Shown: piece after piece, positions 45,991-56,394 of the stretch
Layout of the letters: each line of letters opens with the position of its first letter
Position numbering within the stretch: the stretch's first letter is position 1
Origin: Candidatus Legionella polyplacis
GTDB lineage: Bacteria; Pseudomonadota; Gammaproteobacteria; Legionellales; Legionellaceae
Direction of reading: 5' to 3'
Assembly (NCBI RefSeq): GCF_037013735.1
Contig: NZ_CP135136.1
Coordinates: 310,001-374,000, forward strand
DNA length: 64,000 nucleotides
The notes under the pieces: model-generated
Database searches by the model: none
Told to the model about the DNA's origin: nothing
What the model saw: the letters and a program-made list of their open reading frames with translations, nothing else
Program-made: the position numbers and the translations under genes

Positions 45991-47721
45991 ATGATTATGT
46001 TAAATTATAGAATAACATACAATAAATATAGTGATGAATTAGTACTTGAAACTTCTATGGAAAGAGAAATGTTACTTTGTATTCCTTGGTTAAATAAAGG
46101 AACTGCATTTACCAATGAAGAGCGTCGTATATTTTCTTTATTTGGAAATCTTCCTAACAGAGTTGAAACCTTAAAAGAACAAGTAAGAAGAGCTTATTTG
46201 CAATATTCAAATTATAAAAGTAATATTCAAAAGTATATTTATTTAAATAATTTACGTAATGAAAATTATGTTCTTTTTTATAAATTGTTATCTTGTTATT
46301 TAAATGAAATGATAAATATAATTTATACTCCAAATATTAGTTTGGCTGTAGAAAATTTTAATTATGAATTTCGCAGAGGAAATGGTTTATATATTTCTTT
46401 TGAAGATATTAATAGGCTAGATGTGATTTTAAATAATACTTTATATTCTAATATAGATATTATTGTTGTTACAGATGGTGAGTGTGTTCTTGGAATAGGA
46501 GATCAAGGGATAGGTGGGATAGAAATATCTATAGCGAAACTGATAATTTATACTGTTTGTGGTGGGATTAATCCTAATCGTATATTGCCTGTATTTTTAG
46601 ATGTTGGTACAAATAATGTTAATTTATTAAATAATATTTTTTATTTAGGATATAGACATTTGCGTGTATCGGTAGAAGACTATAACAGTTTTATTTGTTG
46701 TTTTATTGATAAGGTAAAAAAATATTTTCCAAAGGTTTTTTTACATTTAGAAGATTTAAGTAGTATTAATGGAAATTTTATTTTAAATAAATTTAAAAAA
46801 GATATATGTGTTTTTAATGATGATATCCAAGGAACTGGTGCGGTTACTTTAGCAGCTTTATTATCTGCTTTAGATATTACTAATCAAAAATTAGAAGATC
46901 AGCGTATTGTTATTTTTGGCGCTGGATCTGCTGGAATCGGTATAAGTAATCAAATTGTTGATGCAATGTTACGTTTAGGTTTTACTAGGGAAAAAGCATT
47001 TTCATGTTTATGGCTTATAGATAAACAAGGTTTATTAATAGATTCTGATATTTCATTGAAGGCTTTTCAAAAACCTTATGCTCGTAAAATTTATGAAATT
47101 TCGAAATGGCCTTGTTTTGTTCAAAATAATCTTTCATTATTAAATGTTATACGTATGATACATCCTACTATTTTAATTGGGACATCTGGACAATATGGAG
47201 CTTTTTCCGAAAAAATTATTAGGTCTTTATGTTCATATATGCAAGATAGTTTTCCTATTATATTTGCTTTATCAAATCCAATTGAAAAAATTGAAGCATA
47301 TCCGGAAAATATAATAAAGTGGAGTTGTGGTAGGGCAGTTGTAGCTACAGGAACATTTTTCCCGAAAGTTTGTTATAAAAATAGATTGCTGGAAATTACT
47401 CAATGTAATAATGCTGTGATTTTTCCTGGTATAGGATTGGGAATTTCTTCTGTAAAAGCAAGAAGATTATCTGAAAATATGATTTGGTCAGCAATACAAG
47501 TGTTAAGAAGATATTCTCCTTCTAAAATTGATATTTCTTTATCTTTGTTACCATATTTGGATAAAATTCAGTTTATATCTAAAAAAATAGCTGTTTCTGT
47601 AGCTGAAACTGCTATTATTGAAAATATTGCTGGAATTGATATTATTGATTCTGACATAGAGAAAGTTGTAGAAAATTCATTTTGGGTACCTAATTATCTT
47701 CCTTATAAAAAATATGTATAA
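45991..47721 (+). CDS. maeA: NAD-type malic enzyme
   Basis: Oxidative decarboxylation of malate to pyruvate. It has the malic enzyme signature FNDDIQGTGAVTLAALLSAL, the active-site VVTDGECVLGIGDQG, and the Rossmann FGAGSAGIGISNQI. At 576 residues with the long N-terminal domain it is the eukaryote-like MaeA/SfcA type, not the MaeB fusion. NAD rather than NADP use is inferred from the type. It probably makes pyruvate from TCA intermediates. Confidence 0.92.
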   Translation: MIMLNYRITYNKYSDELVLETSMEREMLLCIPWLNKGTAFTNEERRIFSLFGNLPNRVETLKEQVRRAYLQYSNYKSNIQKYIYLNNLRNENYVLFYKLLSCYLNEMINIIYTPNISLAVENFNYEFRRGNGLYISFEDINRLDVILNNTLYSNIDIIVVTDGECVLGIGDQGIGGIEISIAKLIIYTVCGGINPNRILPVFLDVGTNNVNLLNNIFYLGYRHLRVSVEDYNSFICCFIDKVKKYFPKVFLHLEDLSSINGNFILNKFKKDICVFNDDIQGTGAVTLAALLSALDITNQKLEDQRIVIFGAGSAGIGISNQIVDAMLRLGFTREKAFSCLWLIDKQGLLIDSDISLKAFQKPYARKIYEISKWPCFVQNNLSLLNVIRMIHPTILIGTSGQYGAFSEKIIRSLCSYMQDSFPIIFALSNPIEKIEAYPENIIKWSCGRAVVATGTFFPKVCYKNRLLEITQCNNAVIFPGIGLGISSVKARRLSENMIWSAIQVLRRYSPSKIDISLSLLPYLDKIQFISKKIAVSVAETAIIENIAGIDIIDSDIEKVVENSFWVPNYLPYKKYV

Positions 47722-47900
47722 GTTAATAAATAATTTGAAATACATTGAATATGAAGGATTATTTTGTTTTTTTCTTTTAAAGAAAAATAAAATTGATATG
47801 TTATAAATAAAGTAGATAAAGTATTAAATTTATTAGAAAGATTGTATTATGTAGGTGTATTAATGGGTTTATTTTTTTTAAGTTGAATGAAAATGTAGAA

Positions 47901-48728
47901 ATGTTTGATTTAAAATCAATAATAGAATATGGGTATAAAAAACGAAAATTATTATTGTCTTCTGACAAATTTTTTAATCAAATAGTTAAAGCAATAGATG
48001 ATGTAGTTTTTGGATTAAATAATGGAAAATATAGGGTTGCTGAAAAAAAATTTGGAAAATGGATTGTTAATTCTTGGGTTAAAAAAGCTATTTTTCTTTA
48101 TTTTAAGTTGAATAAAAATTCAATTATTGATTGTAAGTATTGTAAATACTATGATAAATTTTCATTTCGTTTTTTAAAATTTTCAGAGAAAGAGTTTAGT
48201 GAAAGAAATATTCGTGTTGTTCCACATGCTGTTATACGTAATGGAGTTTTTATTGGAAATAATTCAGTTTTAATGCCTTGTTTTATTAATATTGGAGCTT
48301 ATATTGGAAAAGGAACTATGATTGATACATGGGCAACTATTGGTTCTTGTGCTCAAATTGGTGATAATGTTCATATATCCGGAGGGGCTGGTATAGGTGG
48401 TGTGTTAGAACCTATACAAGATAGTCCTACTATTATTGAAGATAATTGTTTTATAGGTGCAAGGTCAGAGATAGTGGAAGGAGTTATTGTAGAGAGTTAT
48501 TCGGTTATTTCTATGGGAGTTTTTATTGGAAAGAGTACTAAAATTTATAATCGATTAACTGGATCTATTAGTTATGGTCGCATACCGTGTGGATCTGTTG
48601 TAGTTCCAGGTAGTATTCCTAGTAGAGATGGAAATTATAGTTTATCATGTGCTGTAATCGTAAAAAAGGTGGATAAAAAGACTTTTTGTAAAGTGAAAAT
48701 TAATGATATTTTACGTAATGGGATTTGA
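47901..48728 (+). CDS. dapD: Tetrahydrodipicolinate N-succinyltransferase
   Basis: Succinylates tetrahydrodipicolinate in the diaminopimelate/lysine pathway. The left-handed beta helix hexapeptide repeats run from about residue 100. The motifs [20 protein letters not shown] and [16 protein letters not shown] are near identical to E. coli. I prefer the ATG at 47901 ([11 protein letters not shown], 275 residues; E. coli 274) over a TTG six codons upstream. Followed by dapE after six bases: the two steps act in sequence. Confidence 0.96.
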   Translation: MFDLKSIIEYGYKKRKLLLSSDKFFNQIVKAIDDVVFGLNNGKYRVAEKKFGKWIVNSWVKKAIFLYFKLNKNSIIDCKYCKYYDKFSFRFLKFSEKEFSERNIRVVPHAVIRNGVFIGNNSVLMPCFINIGAYIGKGTMIDTWATIGSCAQIGDNVHISGGAGIGGVLEPIQDSPTIIEDNCFIGARSEIVEGVIVESYSVISMGVFIGKSTKIYNRLTGSISYGRIPCGSVVVPGSIPSRDGNYSLSCAVIVKKVDKKTFCKVKINDILRNGI

Positions 48729-48734
48729 TATTTT

Positions 48735-49889
48735 ATGAGTATAAATAACAATATTAAGATAATTTTAGAAAAATTGATAAGTTTTCCTTCTGTTACTCCG
48801 TATGATATGGGATGTCAAAATTATATTATGAATTATTTAAGATGTATAGGATTTAGTTGTTATCAATTTAATAATTTTCCTGTTTCTAATTTTTTTGCGT
48901 TTATTGGTAAATCTTCTCCTATGTTGGTATTTGCAGGTCATACTGATGTGGTTTCTGTTGGGGATGAGAATCAATGGATATATTTTCCTTTTTGTTTAAA
49001 AGAGAAAAATGGAATGTTTTATGGTCGTGGTGTTGCTGATATGAAAGGAGCTATTGCTTCTATGATGGTTGCAGTTAAAAGATTTATTGATTCTTTTTCA
49101 ACATTTAATGGTAGTATAGGATTTTTAATTACTAGTGGTGAGGAAGGAGATCAATTTCATTTAGGTACTTCATATGCTATGAAAAGGTTAAAATTAAATG
49201 GAATTATTCCTGATTTTTGTATTGTCGGGGAACCATCTAGTAATAATGTTGTAGGAGATTGTATTAAAGTAGGTCACCGTGGTTCGTTGAATGGAGAATT
49301 AATATTAAAAGGAATACAAGGTCATGTTGCATATCCAAATCATTCTTTAAATATAATACATCAGTTAAATTCAATTTTATTTGAGTTGTCTAATAAAAAG
49401 TTTGATGAATGCTGTGATAAATTTTTTCCAAAAACTTCTTTTCAGGCTACATATATTAAGGTTGATGAAGGATATAATCGTGGTAATAATGTTTTACCAG
49501 GAAGTTTAGTACTTAATTTTAATTTTCGTTTTTCGAGTCAACAAAATTTTCAGTCATTGAAAAAGATATTATTGTTATGTTTAGATAAAAGAAATATATG
49601 TTATTCGATTAAGTGGAAATTTAATACTAGACCATTGTTATTAAAACGTAAATTTTTGTTGGATATTGGTATTCAATCAATAAAAGAAGTAACAAATAAT
49701 TTTCCTTATATTTCTACTTGTGGTGGTGTTTCTGATTCTAGATTTATAGCATGCTATGGTGTAGATACTATAGAGCTAGGATTAGTTAATAAAACTATTC
49801 ATCAAGTCAATGAAAGAGTTTCTGTATCAAGTTTAGGGAAGTTGGTTTCTATATATTTTACTATTATAAAACGTATTTTATTGAAATAA
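48735..49889 (+). CDS. dapE: Succinyl-diaminopimelate desuccinylase
   Basis: Zinc M20-family hydrolase releasing LL-diaminopimelate. Metal ligands: FAGHTDVVSVGD, GVADMKGAIAS, TSGEEGD and GEPSS; the substrate-side STCGGVSDSRF and the last zinc His in NKTIHQVNE are present. At 384 residues it is full length (E. coli 375). It forms a two-gene unit with dapD. Its retention suggests the cell still makes peptidoglycan or lysine. Confidence 0.96.
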   Translation: MSINNNIKIILEKLISFPSVTPYDMGCQNYIMNYLRCIGFSCYQFNNFPVSNFFAFIGKSSPMLVFAGHTDVVSVGDENQWIYFPFCLKEKNGMFYGRGVADMKGAIASMMVAVKRFIDSFSTFNGSIGFLITSGEEGDQFHLGTSYAMKRLKLNGIIPDFCIVGEPSSNNVVGDCIKVGHRGSLNGELILKGIQGHVAYPNHSLNIIHQLNSILFELSNKKFDECCDKFFPKTSFQATYIKVDEGYNRGNNVLPGSLVLNFNFRFSSQQNFQSLKKILLLCLDKRNICYSIKWKFNTRPLLLKRKFLLDIGIQSIKEVTNNFPYISTCGGVSDSRFIACYGVDTIELGLVNKTIHQVNERVSVSSLGKLVSIYFTIIKRILLK

Positions 49890-50199
49890 AATAATTAAAA
49901 AATGGGATTTTATTGTATTATTTAATAAATTGTTTTTATTTTTATTTTTAAAAAGATTGCGGTACAGTAAATTTAGGATGATTGTTTTTTAAAGTTTTAA
50001 AATAAAATCTTTATGGCTAAGTTTAATGTTTGTATTTATAACTTTTAATTTTTATTCATTATTTTTATTAGATATATTTATTTTATTTAGTTATTTGATT
50101 TTGTTTTATGAGTCTAATATAGAGTTTTTTTTTAAAAAAATGTATTTTGATTGGTTTTTATTTTAAGATTTTTATTTTAGTTTTTTTGTTTATAGAAGA
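49890..50199. other. Gene-free spacer between convergent dapE and aroK
   Basis: 310 bases. No ORF or RNA is recognised. aroB, which often follows aroK, is absent and I see no trace of it in the translations. The DNA is T-rich on the + strand as elsewhere in this half. Confidence 0.45.
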
Positions 50200-50733
50200 T
50201 TACAATGTATTGTTATAAAGATATTTTATGATATTATTTGATACTGTTTTTGTTGTTAGTTTATCAGTTTCAAAGATTATATCAGATAATTTTATATATA
50301 TTGGTTCTCTTTCTTTTTTTAAGATTTTTAGTTGATTTTTTATATTTTTTGCTCTTAGTAATGGATGTTTACTGTCTTTTTTAGTTCTTTCATATTGTTC
50401 TTGTAAGGAAGTTTTTAGATATATTACAGTTCCTCTTGAAGTTAATGCATATTGATTTTCTGTTATTGTGACAGATCCTTCTCCTGTTGCTAGTACTATA
50501 TTAGTTTTTTTTGTTAATTCTTCTATAATTTTTTTTTCTCTTTTTCTAAATCCATCTATTCCTTCTATATCAAGAATCCAAGATATATCAGCTCCTGTTC
50601 TTTTTTTAAGAACAGTATCAGAATCATAAAATTCAAATTTTAATTCTTTTGCTAAAATTTTTCCTATTGTGCTTTTCCCCGATCCAATTGGTCCTATTAG
50701 AAATATATTTCTGATTTTAATAGAAATATTCAT
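50200..50733 (-). CDS. aroK: Shikimate kinase (altered substrate loop)
   Basis: Phosphorylates shikimate on the way to chorismate. Walker A is LIGPIGSGKSTIG; the shikimate-binding FYDSDT and GFRKREKK (Arg) and the C-terminal KKEREPIY (Arg) segments are present. The Walker B/shikimate glycine triad, normally ATGGGS, reads ATGEGS: Glu85 replaces the central glycine. At 177 residues it is complete. It may retain weak or altered activity; no other aro gene lies in this window. Confidence 0.92.
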   Translation of the reverse strand: MNISIKIRNIFLIGPIGSGKSTIGKILAKELKFEFYDSDTVLKKRTGADISWILDIEGIDGFRKREKKIIEELTKKTNIVLATGEGSVTITENQYALTSRGTVIYLKTSLQEQYERTKKDSKHPLLRAKNIKNQLKILKKEREPIYIKLSDIIFETDKLTTKTVSNNIIKYLYNNTL

Positions 50734-50992
50734 TATATAAATATAATTTTAATTATTGATTAAGTTGTTTCTATTATACCTGAAAAATATGAAAATATTT
50801 TATAAATTATTTATTTTTAAAAAAAAAGTATTTTTAGTAAAAATGAATTTTAAAGTTTATTTTGTTAAATAAGATAGAGTGTTTTTTATCTTTAGTGAAC
50901 AAATAAAATTAAAAATTAATAAACTTAAAATTATATTAATTATAATTAATGGGTTTTATTGATGCTTCTTATTGATTGTTGATTTTATTATA

Positions 50993-51646
50993 TTATATTT
51001 TAATATATTTCAAAATTTTTTTAAAAATTTCTTCTTTTTCTTTGTTTGCATTTATTTTATAAAATTTTGGAAAATTTGAAAAATTTATTTTTTTCCAGTT
51101 ATTATAATATTTTATAATGGGTTTTGTATTAATATAGTATGAATATAACCTATTTTTAATTGAATTTTCTTGATCATCTTCTCTATGTATTAATGGTTCT
51201 CCTGTAATATCATCGATTCCATAAGTTTTAGGAGGATTGAAGTTTATATGATAAATTCTTCCTGAAGATGGATGGATTCTTCTACCTGAAATACGTTTTA
51301 TTAGTACTTTTTCTGGAATTTGAAGTTCTATAATAAAATTTATAAGAATGTTTTTTTTTTTTAATGAGTGCGCTTGATTTATTGTTCTTGGAAATCCGTC
51401 AAATAAAAGTCCATTTTTATTTTTAGAATTTTTAATATGTTTCATGATCATATTAATAATAAAGTTGTCTGGTAATAATTTTCCTTTTTTTATTAAATTA
51501 AAATCATTATTTTTAATATTCAGTAGTTTTATATTTGATCTTAATATATTTCCGGTAGAGATATGTAATAAATTAAAATGGTTGGCTATCATATTACCTT
51601 GAGTGCTTTTCCCAGATCCAGGAAATCCTAATAATATTATATTCAT
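50993..51646 (-). CDS. adk: Adenylate kinase
   Basis: Balances ATP, ADP and AMP. The P-loop is GFPGSGKSTQG; ISTGNILR and DGFPRTINQA bind AMP; the LID domain RRIHPSSGRIYHINFNPPK with GEPLIHREDD is the long bacterial form. At 217 residues it is normal (E. coli 214). The P-loop Ser (family Gly before TQ) is a minor change. It stands alone between two long spacers. Confidence 0.96.
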   Translation of the reverse strand: MNIILLGFPGSGKSTQGNMIANHFNLLHISTGNILRSNIKLLNIKNNDFNLIKKGKLLPDNFIINMIMKHIKNSKNKNGLLFDGFPRTINQAHSLKKKNILINFIIELQIPEKVLIKRISGRRIHPSSGRIYHINFNPPKTYGIDDITGEPLIHREDDQENSIKNRLYSYYINTKPIIKYYNNWKKINFSNFPKFYKINANKEKEEIFKKILKYIKI

Positions 51647-51958
51647 AGTGTTGTTATTGTTTATTTTGAGATAAAATGTCTATATTTATCAAATATTGTG
51701 AATGTATATAAAATCAATTTTTTTAATGTACAAAATAGGTATTTATTAAATTGTATATTTTGATATAGGAAAAAGCAATATAAAGTGTTTTAAAATAGGA
51801 AGGTAATGTGTAGTTTTAAGATATTTGATTGATTTGATGATTTTATATAAATATCATTTAATTTTAATGTAGTTTTAGAGAATTTTATTAGGGATTATAT
51901 GTTATTTTATTAGTTATTAAGAATAGGATTAAAAAGTATTTTATTCAATTATAAATAA
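51647..51958. other. Gene-free spacer between divergent adk and the exonuclease gene
   Basis: 312 bases, A/T-rich. I see no ORF, RNA gene or clear promoter. Long purine/AT tracts are present but unremarkable. Confidence 0.45.
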
Positions 51959-52735
51959 ATGAATGTTATGGTTTTTGATATTGAGACTGTTCCTGATATT
52001 GAATTGGGTAAAAGGATTTATGGTTTGAATGGTCTTTCAAATGAGAACGTATTTTTGGCACTTTGTGCGTTAAGAAAAACTAGTGTCGGCCATAGTTTTT
52101 TTCCTCATTTTTTACAAAAAATTATTGTTATTTCTGTATTATTTAAATATGATGATTATGTTAAAGTGTGGTCTTTAGGTTCTATACAGTCCAATGAAAA
52201 AGAATTATTAAAAAGATTTTTTTTTGGTATTGAAAAATATGTTCCTATTTTAGTTAGTTGGAATGGTTGTAGGTTTGATTTACCAGTAATTCATTATCGT
52301 TCTTTATTACATAAAGTTTCATCTCGTATTTATTGGGAAATAGGAAGTTGTAGAAGAGAATTTCGGTGGAATAATTATTTAAATAGATTTCATTATCGAC
52401 ATATTGATTTAATGGATATATTATCTGCATATCAAAATGTGGCTTTTACATCTTTAGATATTATTTCTTCCATGTTAGGATTTCCTGGTAAGATTAAAAT
52501 GAGTGGAGAAAAGGTTTGGGATGTTTTTAATTCTGGTAATATCAAAGATATTAGAAATTATTGTGAAATTGATGTGTTAAATACATATTGTATTTATTTA
52601 CGTTTTGAATTAATACGTGGAATTTTAACTGAGAGTGAATATGAATATTCCATGAAGAGTTTATTTTTTTATTTAAGAAAGGAAAAAAATAGGGATCATT
52701 TAAAAGATTTTTTAGATCTTATGAATTTTAAGTAA
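51959..52735 (+). CDS. Predicted 3'-5' exonuclease, PolB-like proofreading domain
   Basis: Stand-alone DEDD exonuclease resembling the proofreading domain of family B polymerases. Motif I is VFDIETVPD; motif II is SWNGCRFDLPVI (Asn, Asp); the middle motif is YRHIDLMDIL; motif III is IRNYCEIDVLNTY, with Tyr and Asp for metal catalysis. At 258 residues it matches the COG3298-type family I recall. Its role in repair or RNA trimming is unknown. It is convergent with ftsK across 71 bases. Confidence 0.85.
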   Translation: MNVMVFDIETVPDIELGKRIYGLNGLSNENVFLALCALRKTSVGHSFFPHFLQKIIVISVLFKYDDYVKVWSLGSIQSNEKELLKRFFFGIEKYVPILVSWNGCRFDLPVIHYRSLLHKVSSRIYWEIGSCRREFRWNNYLNRFHYRHIDLMDILSAYQNVAFTSLDIISSMLGFPGKIKMSGEKVWDVFNSGNIKDIRNYCEIDVLNTYCIYLRFELIRGILTESEYEYSMKSLFFYLRKEKNRDHLKDFLDLMNFK

Positions 52736-52806
52736 AAGAATAATATTCATGATTATGAATAATATGGTTTTTAATATAGATTGATTGTTTATTAACAATA
52801 AAATTA

Positions 52807-54819
52807 TCAATATGTTTTATTAATCCAGTAGTTAATTATTTTATTTATTTCTTGATTACTAATTATGGGTCCATGTATTCTTGTGATTTTTTTTTGCGGA
52901 GATAAGTAAAGCATGTCTCCTTTTCCTAATAGTTGTTCGGCTCCCTGTTGGTCTAAGATAATATAAGAATCGATTTTTGAAGAGACTTGAAAAGCTATAC
53001 GTGCTGGGATATTAGCTTTGATAATTCCTGTCAATATATTTACTGATGGTCGTTGTGTAGATATTATAAAATGTATTCCAGATGCTCTAGATTTTTGTGC
53101 TATGTATACAATTAATGATTCTATGTTTTTTTTTTCTGTTAAAATTATGTCGGCTAGTTCGTCAATAATTATTATTATATATGGAAGATTGTTTTGTATA
53201 TTTTGGTTTTGAATGCAATATTTCTTGTTTTTTGAATTATATTTTTTGATTTTAGAATTTTTTTTATTAAATTCTTCTATATTACGTACTTTTAAAGTAT
53301 TCATTAAATGAAAACGTTTTTTCATTTCTTTAATAATCCAATTAAGAGTTGTTGATACTTTTTTTGCTTCTGTTATTACTGGCATTAATAGATGTGGTAT
53401 TTGATTATATGTAGATAATTCAATTATTTTAGGATCGATCATGATAAATTGAACTTGTTTAGGAGTGGATTTTAAAAGAATACTGAGAATCATAGAATGT
53501 ATATTCATTGATTTTCCTGATCCAGTTGTTCCTGCAATTAGGATATGAGGCATTTCTTTTAAATCAATAGTAACAGGATTACCAATTGTATTTACTCCTA
53601 ATCCTATGGTAATTGGAGAATATGATTCTTGATATTCTTTTGAAAGTAAGATATCAGAAAGTTTTATAGTATTTTGTATTTTATTTGGTAATTCTAAACC
53701 TATGGTAGTTTTTTTTGGGATGGATTCAATAATTTTTATTGATGTTACTGATAGTAATCTTGCCAAGTCTTTTGATAAGGATAGTATTGTTCTTATTTTT
53801 GTACCAGAATATAATTGAAGTTCAAATCTTGTTATAATTGGTCCTTGTTGTATATTAACTACATTAGCTTTAATACTAAATTGCAATAAGGTATTTTTAA
53901 TTTTTTCTGCAATATATTTATTATCGTTTTTTATGTATTTATTTGAATTATTTTGTTTTTTATTTTTTATAGGAATGATGTTAGATAAATTTATTGTTTT
54001 TCTTTTTGTATAATTTTTACAGTGTTTTTCAAAAATTGGGTTTAATTTTGAATTATTATTATTATTATGTATTTTTATTAATTTATTTTGTTTAATAATA
54101 AAATTAGTATTTTTATTGATAATATTTTTTTTTGTATATTCAAGTTGTTCTTTTTTTTTAATAAAAAAAAATATTTTTATTTTTTTAAAAGTCCATTTTA
54201 TTATTTTGGATAAAATATATAGAGTTTTTTTTATTAGGTGAGTCCAAGAAATTTTAGTGATAAAATTTATGCTAATTAAAAATATTGTTGTAAGTATGAG
54301 TATGGTTCCTTCTTTATTAAAAAGCATTTCTAGATTATTTAAGATAAATTTTCCTAATATTCCGTTTTTATGATAAGTAAGATCATTATTTTGATTTTGG
54401 AAATTTAAAGTTAATATACTATTTCCACTAATTATAAATAGAAAAAATCCTATATTTTTTATATATATATCAGTATGATGGATTTTAATATCTTTATGAT
54501 TATAAATTAATAAATTAAATGTTATATATAATATCCAAATTGGAATAAAAAAAGAAAAATATCCAAAGAGATAATATAATATATTTGCTATGTGTAATCC
54601 TACAATGCCACAGTAATTAGATATTTTTTTATAGTTTTCTTTATTCAGAATATATTTTTTCATATTGTTGTTAATGTTATAGGAATATAAGGATATTAAA
54701 ATAAATATTGATGACATAATTGTCAAAAGTAAGTAAGTTTCTTTTAAATATTTTTTTAAAAGGTTTTTTTTAGGATTTACTTCAACGTTATTTGGAGAAT
54801 GAAGTTTATGTTTTTCCAT
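52807..54819 (-). CDS. ftsK: DNA translocase FtsK (lacks gamma domain)
   Basis: Septum-anchored DNA pump. The N-terminus has about four membrane helices (within residues 30-190). A short Lys/Asn-rich linker follows, then the RecA-like motor with Walker A GTTGSGKSMN (Lys436), Walker B IIIIIDELADI and the QRPSVNILTG region. It ends at residue 670, just after GPIISNQEINKI, where other FtsK proteins continue into the winged-helix gamma domain. Without gamma it should not read KOPS or activate XerCD. Division and some DNA pumping could remain. Confidence 0.94.
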   Translation of the reverse strand: MEKHKLHSPNNVEVNPKKNLLKKYLKETYLLLTIMSSIFILISLYSYNINNNMKKYILNKENYKKISNYCGIVGLHIANILYYLFGYFSFFIPIWILYITFNLLIYNHKDIKIHHTDIYIKNIGFFLFIISGNSILTLNFQNQNNDLTYHKNGILGKFILNNLEMLFNKEGTILILTTIFLISINFITKISWTHLIKKTLYILSKIIKWTFKKIKIFFFIKKKEQLEYTKKNIINKNTNFIIKQNKLIKIHNNNNNSKLNPIFEKHCKNYTKRKTINLSNIIPIKNKKQNNSNKYIKNDNKYIAEKIKNTLLQFSIKANVVNIQQGPIITRFELQLYSGTKIRTILSLSKDLARLLSVTSIKIIESIPKKTTIGLELPNKIQNTIKLSDILLSKEYQESYSPITIGLGVNTIGNPVTIDLKEMPHILIAGTTGSGKSMNIHSMILSILLKSTPKQVQFIMIDPKIIELSTYNQIPHLLMPVITEAKKVSTTLNWIIKEMKKRFHLMNTLKVRNIEEFNKKNSKIKKYNSKNKKYCIQNQNIQNNLPYIIIIIDELADIILTEKKNIESLIVYIAQKSRASGIHFIISTQRPSVNILTGIIKANIPARIAFQVSSKIDSYIILDQQGAEQLLGKGDMLYLSPQKKITRIHGPIISNQEINKIINYWINKTY

Positions 54820-54909
54820 AATTGTAAATTTTATAAAAAAATGATATATGTATTTATTATATTCTATATAATATATTTATTTGTGATTTAATAAAAATAT
54901 GAATTAATT

Positions 54910-55914
54910 ATGAATAGTTTTGTTAATAAATATTCATTGGTTATAATTGGTTCTGGTCCTGCTGGTTATACTGCAGCTATATATGCTGCTCGTGCTAATT
55001 TAAATCCAATTGTTATTGCAGGAGATCAACCAGGAGGTCAGTTAACTACTACAACATCTGTTGATAATTGGCCTGGAAATATTAGTAAATTTCATGGTCC
55101 AGAATTAATGGAAAATATAAAACGCCATGTATTACAGTTGAATGTGAATATTGTTTATGATAGAGTCACTAATGTAAATTTAAAGGGTAGACCATTTTTT
55201 TTAAAAGGGGAAAAGAATGTTTATTTTTGTGATGCTTTAATTATTGCTACAGGTTCTTCTCATAGATTTTTAGGTATAAGTTCAGAAAAAAAATATTTAG
55301 GGCATGGTGTATCTTTTTGTGCCACATGTGATGGATATTTTTTTCGTAATAAAAGAGTTTGTGTTGTTGGAGGGGGGAATACAGCAGTGGAAGAAGCATT
55401 ATATTTATCGAATATTGTTGATCATGTGATTTTAATTCATAGAAAGAATGTGTTACGTGCTGAGTTTGTTTTGCAGAATAAATTATTTAAAAAGGTTGAT
55501 GATGGTAAAATAGAAATATTGTGGAATCATACAGTAATTGATATTTTAGGAGATGGATCTACAGTTAATGGAATAACTGCATATGATTTAAAGAATCAGA
55601 ATTCTAAATTTTTAGATGTTAATGGTGTTTTTATTGCTATAGGTTTTACACCAAATACGAATATATTTAAAGATCAATTGTTAATTGATAAAAATGGATA
55701 TATTGTTGTTAATTTTTTTAAAACTAATGATATTAATTATTGTACTAATAATAGTGATGTAATGGCTACATCCACATCTGTTTCTGGAGTGTTTGCTTGT
55801 GGTGATGTTATGGATCCTATATATAGACAAGCAATTACAGCTTCTGGGTTTGGTTCTATGGCTGCTTTAGATGCAGAAAGGTATTTTAGTTTATATTTTT
55901 CAAAAAAGAGGTAA
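54910..55914 (+). CDS. trxB: Thioredoxin reductase
   Basis: FAD/NADPH enzyme that keeps thioredoxin reduced. It has the FAD-binding IIGSGPAGYTAAIYAARA, the redox CATCDG, the NADP-binding VVGGGNTAVEEALYLS, and VFACGDVMDPIYRQ. At 334 residues it is normal (E. coli 321) with a short insert before the last FAD motif. Its partner trxA lies at 61.3 kb in the same window. Divergent from ftsK across 90 bases. Confidence 0.96.
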   Translation: MNSFVNKYSLVIIGSGPAGYTAAIYAARANLNPIVIAGDQPGGQLTTTTSVDNWPGNISKFHGPELMENIKRHVLQLNVNIVYDRVTNVNLKGRPFFLKGEKNVYFCDALIIATGSSHRFLGISSEKKYLGHGVSFCATCDGYFFRNKRVCVVGGGNTAVEEALYLSNIVDHVILIHRKNVLRAEFVLQNKLFKKVDDGKIEILWNHTVIDILGDGSTVNGITAYDLKNQNSKFLDVNGVFIAIGFTPNTNIFKDQLLIDKNGYIVVNFFKTNDINYCTNNSDVMATSTSVSGVFACGDVMDPIYRQAITASGFGSMAALDAERYFSLYFSKKR

Positions 55915-56394
55915 TAGAATTTTATTTGTTTTTCAATAAAATATTATAATATTTTGGTTATAAAAGTTTTGTTTAGTTAATTTATTAATTTATAGGTTTG
56001 TAATAATTGTGTTTTTCTATATTATTTTTTAGTTGACTTTTTAAAAAATGAAGAGTTGATTTTGTATATGATTAAATGATTGTTATGTTGAAATCATATG
56101 AATAAATATGTACATTATAACAATGTTTGTTTAATATTTTATATATTAAATTTTACATAATTATTATATTCGTTTATTTAATATTAGGAATAATATTAAT
56201 ATATTATTTTTTAATAAAAATTTGTAATGTTATTGTTTTTTATTATTAAGGTTAGTTAATAACAATTAATTATCTATTAAATTTTTTTTATGAAATTGTT
56301 TTTTGACATATTTTATATAAGTTTATATTAATAGTTGATATAGTTGTTTTTAAAGTTTAGTGGTTCAAAGGTTTTATGAAATTAGGTTATTTTT
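55915..56394. other. Gene-free spacer between trxB and the ABC permease gene
   Basis: 480 bases of A/T-rich DNA. It contains the promoter described at 56303-56331 near its right end. I find no binding-protein gene or remnant, nor a tRNA. An ATG at 56376 starts a very short frame out of register with the permease. Confidence 0.5.
56303..56331 (+). promoter_or_regulatory. Promoter for the NitT-like ABC transporter operon
   Basis: A perfect TTGACA (56303-56308), a 17-base spacer, and TATTAA (56326-56331), giving a leader of about 55 bases before the permease start. No operator-like inverted repeat overlaps it. Confidence 0.45.

Noticed and set aside
56355-56380. GGTTCAAAGG resembling a tRNA T-loop before the ABC permease
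   Set aside because: No matching acceptor, D or anticodon stem can be drawn around it.
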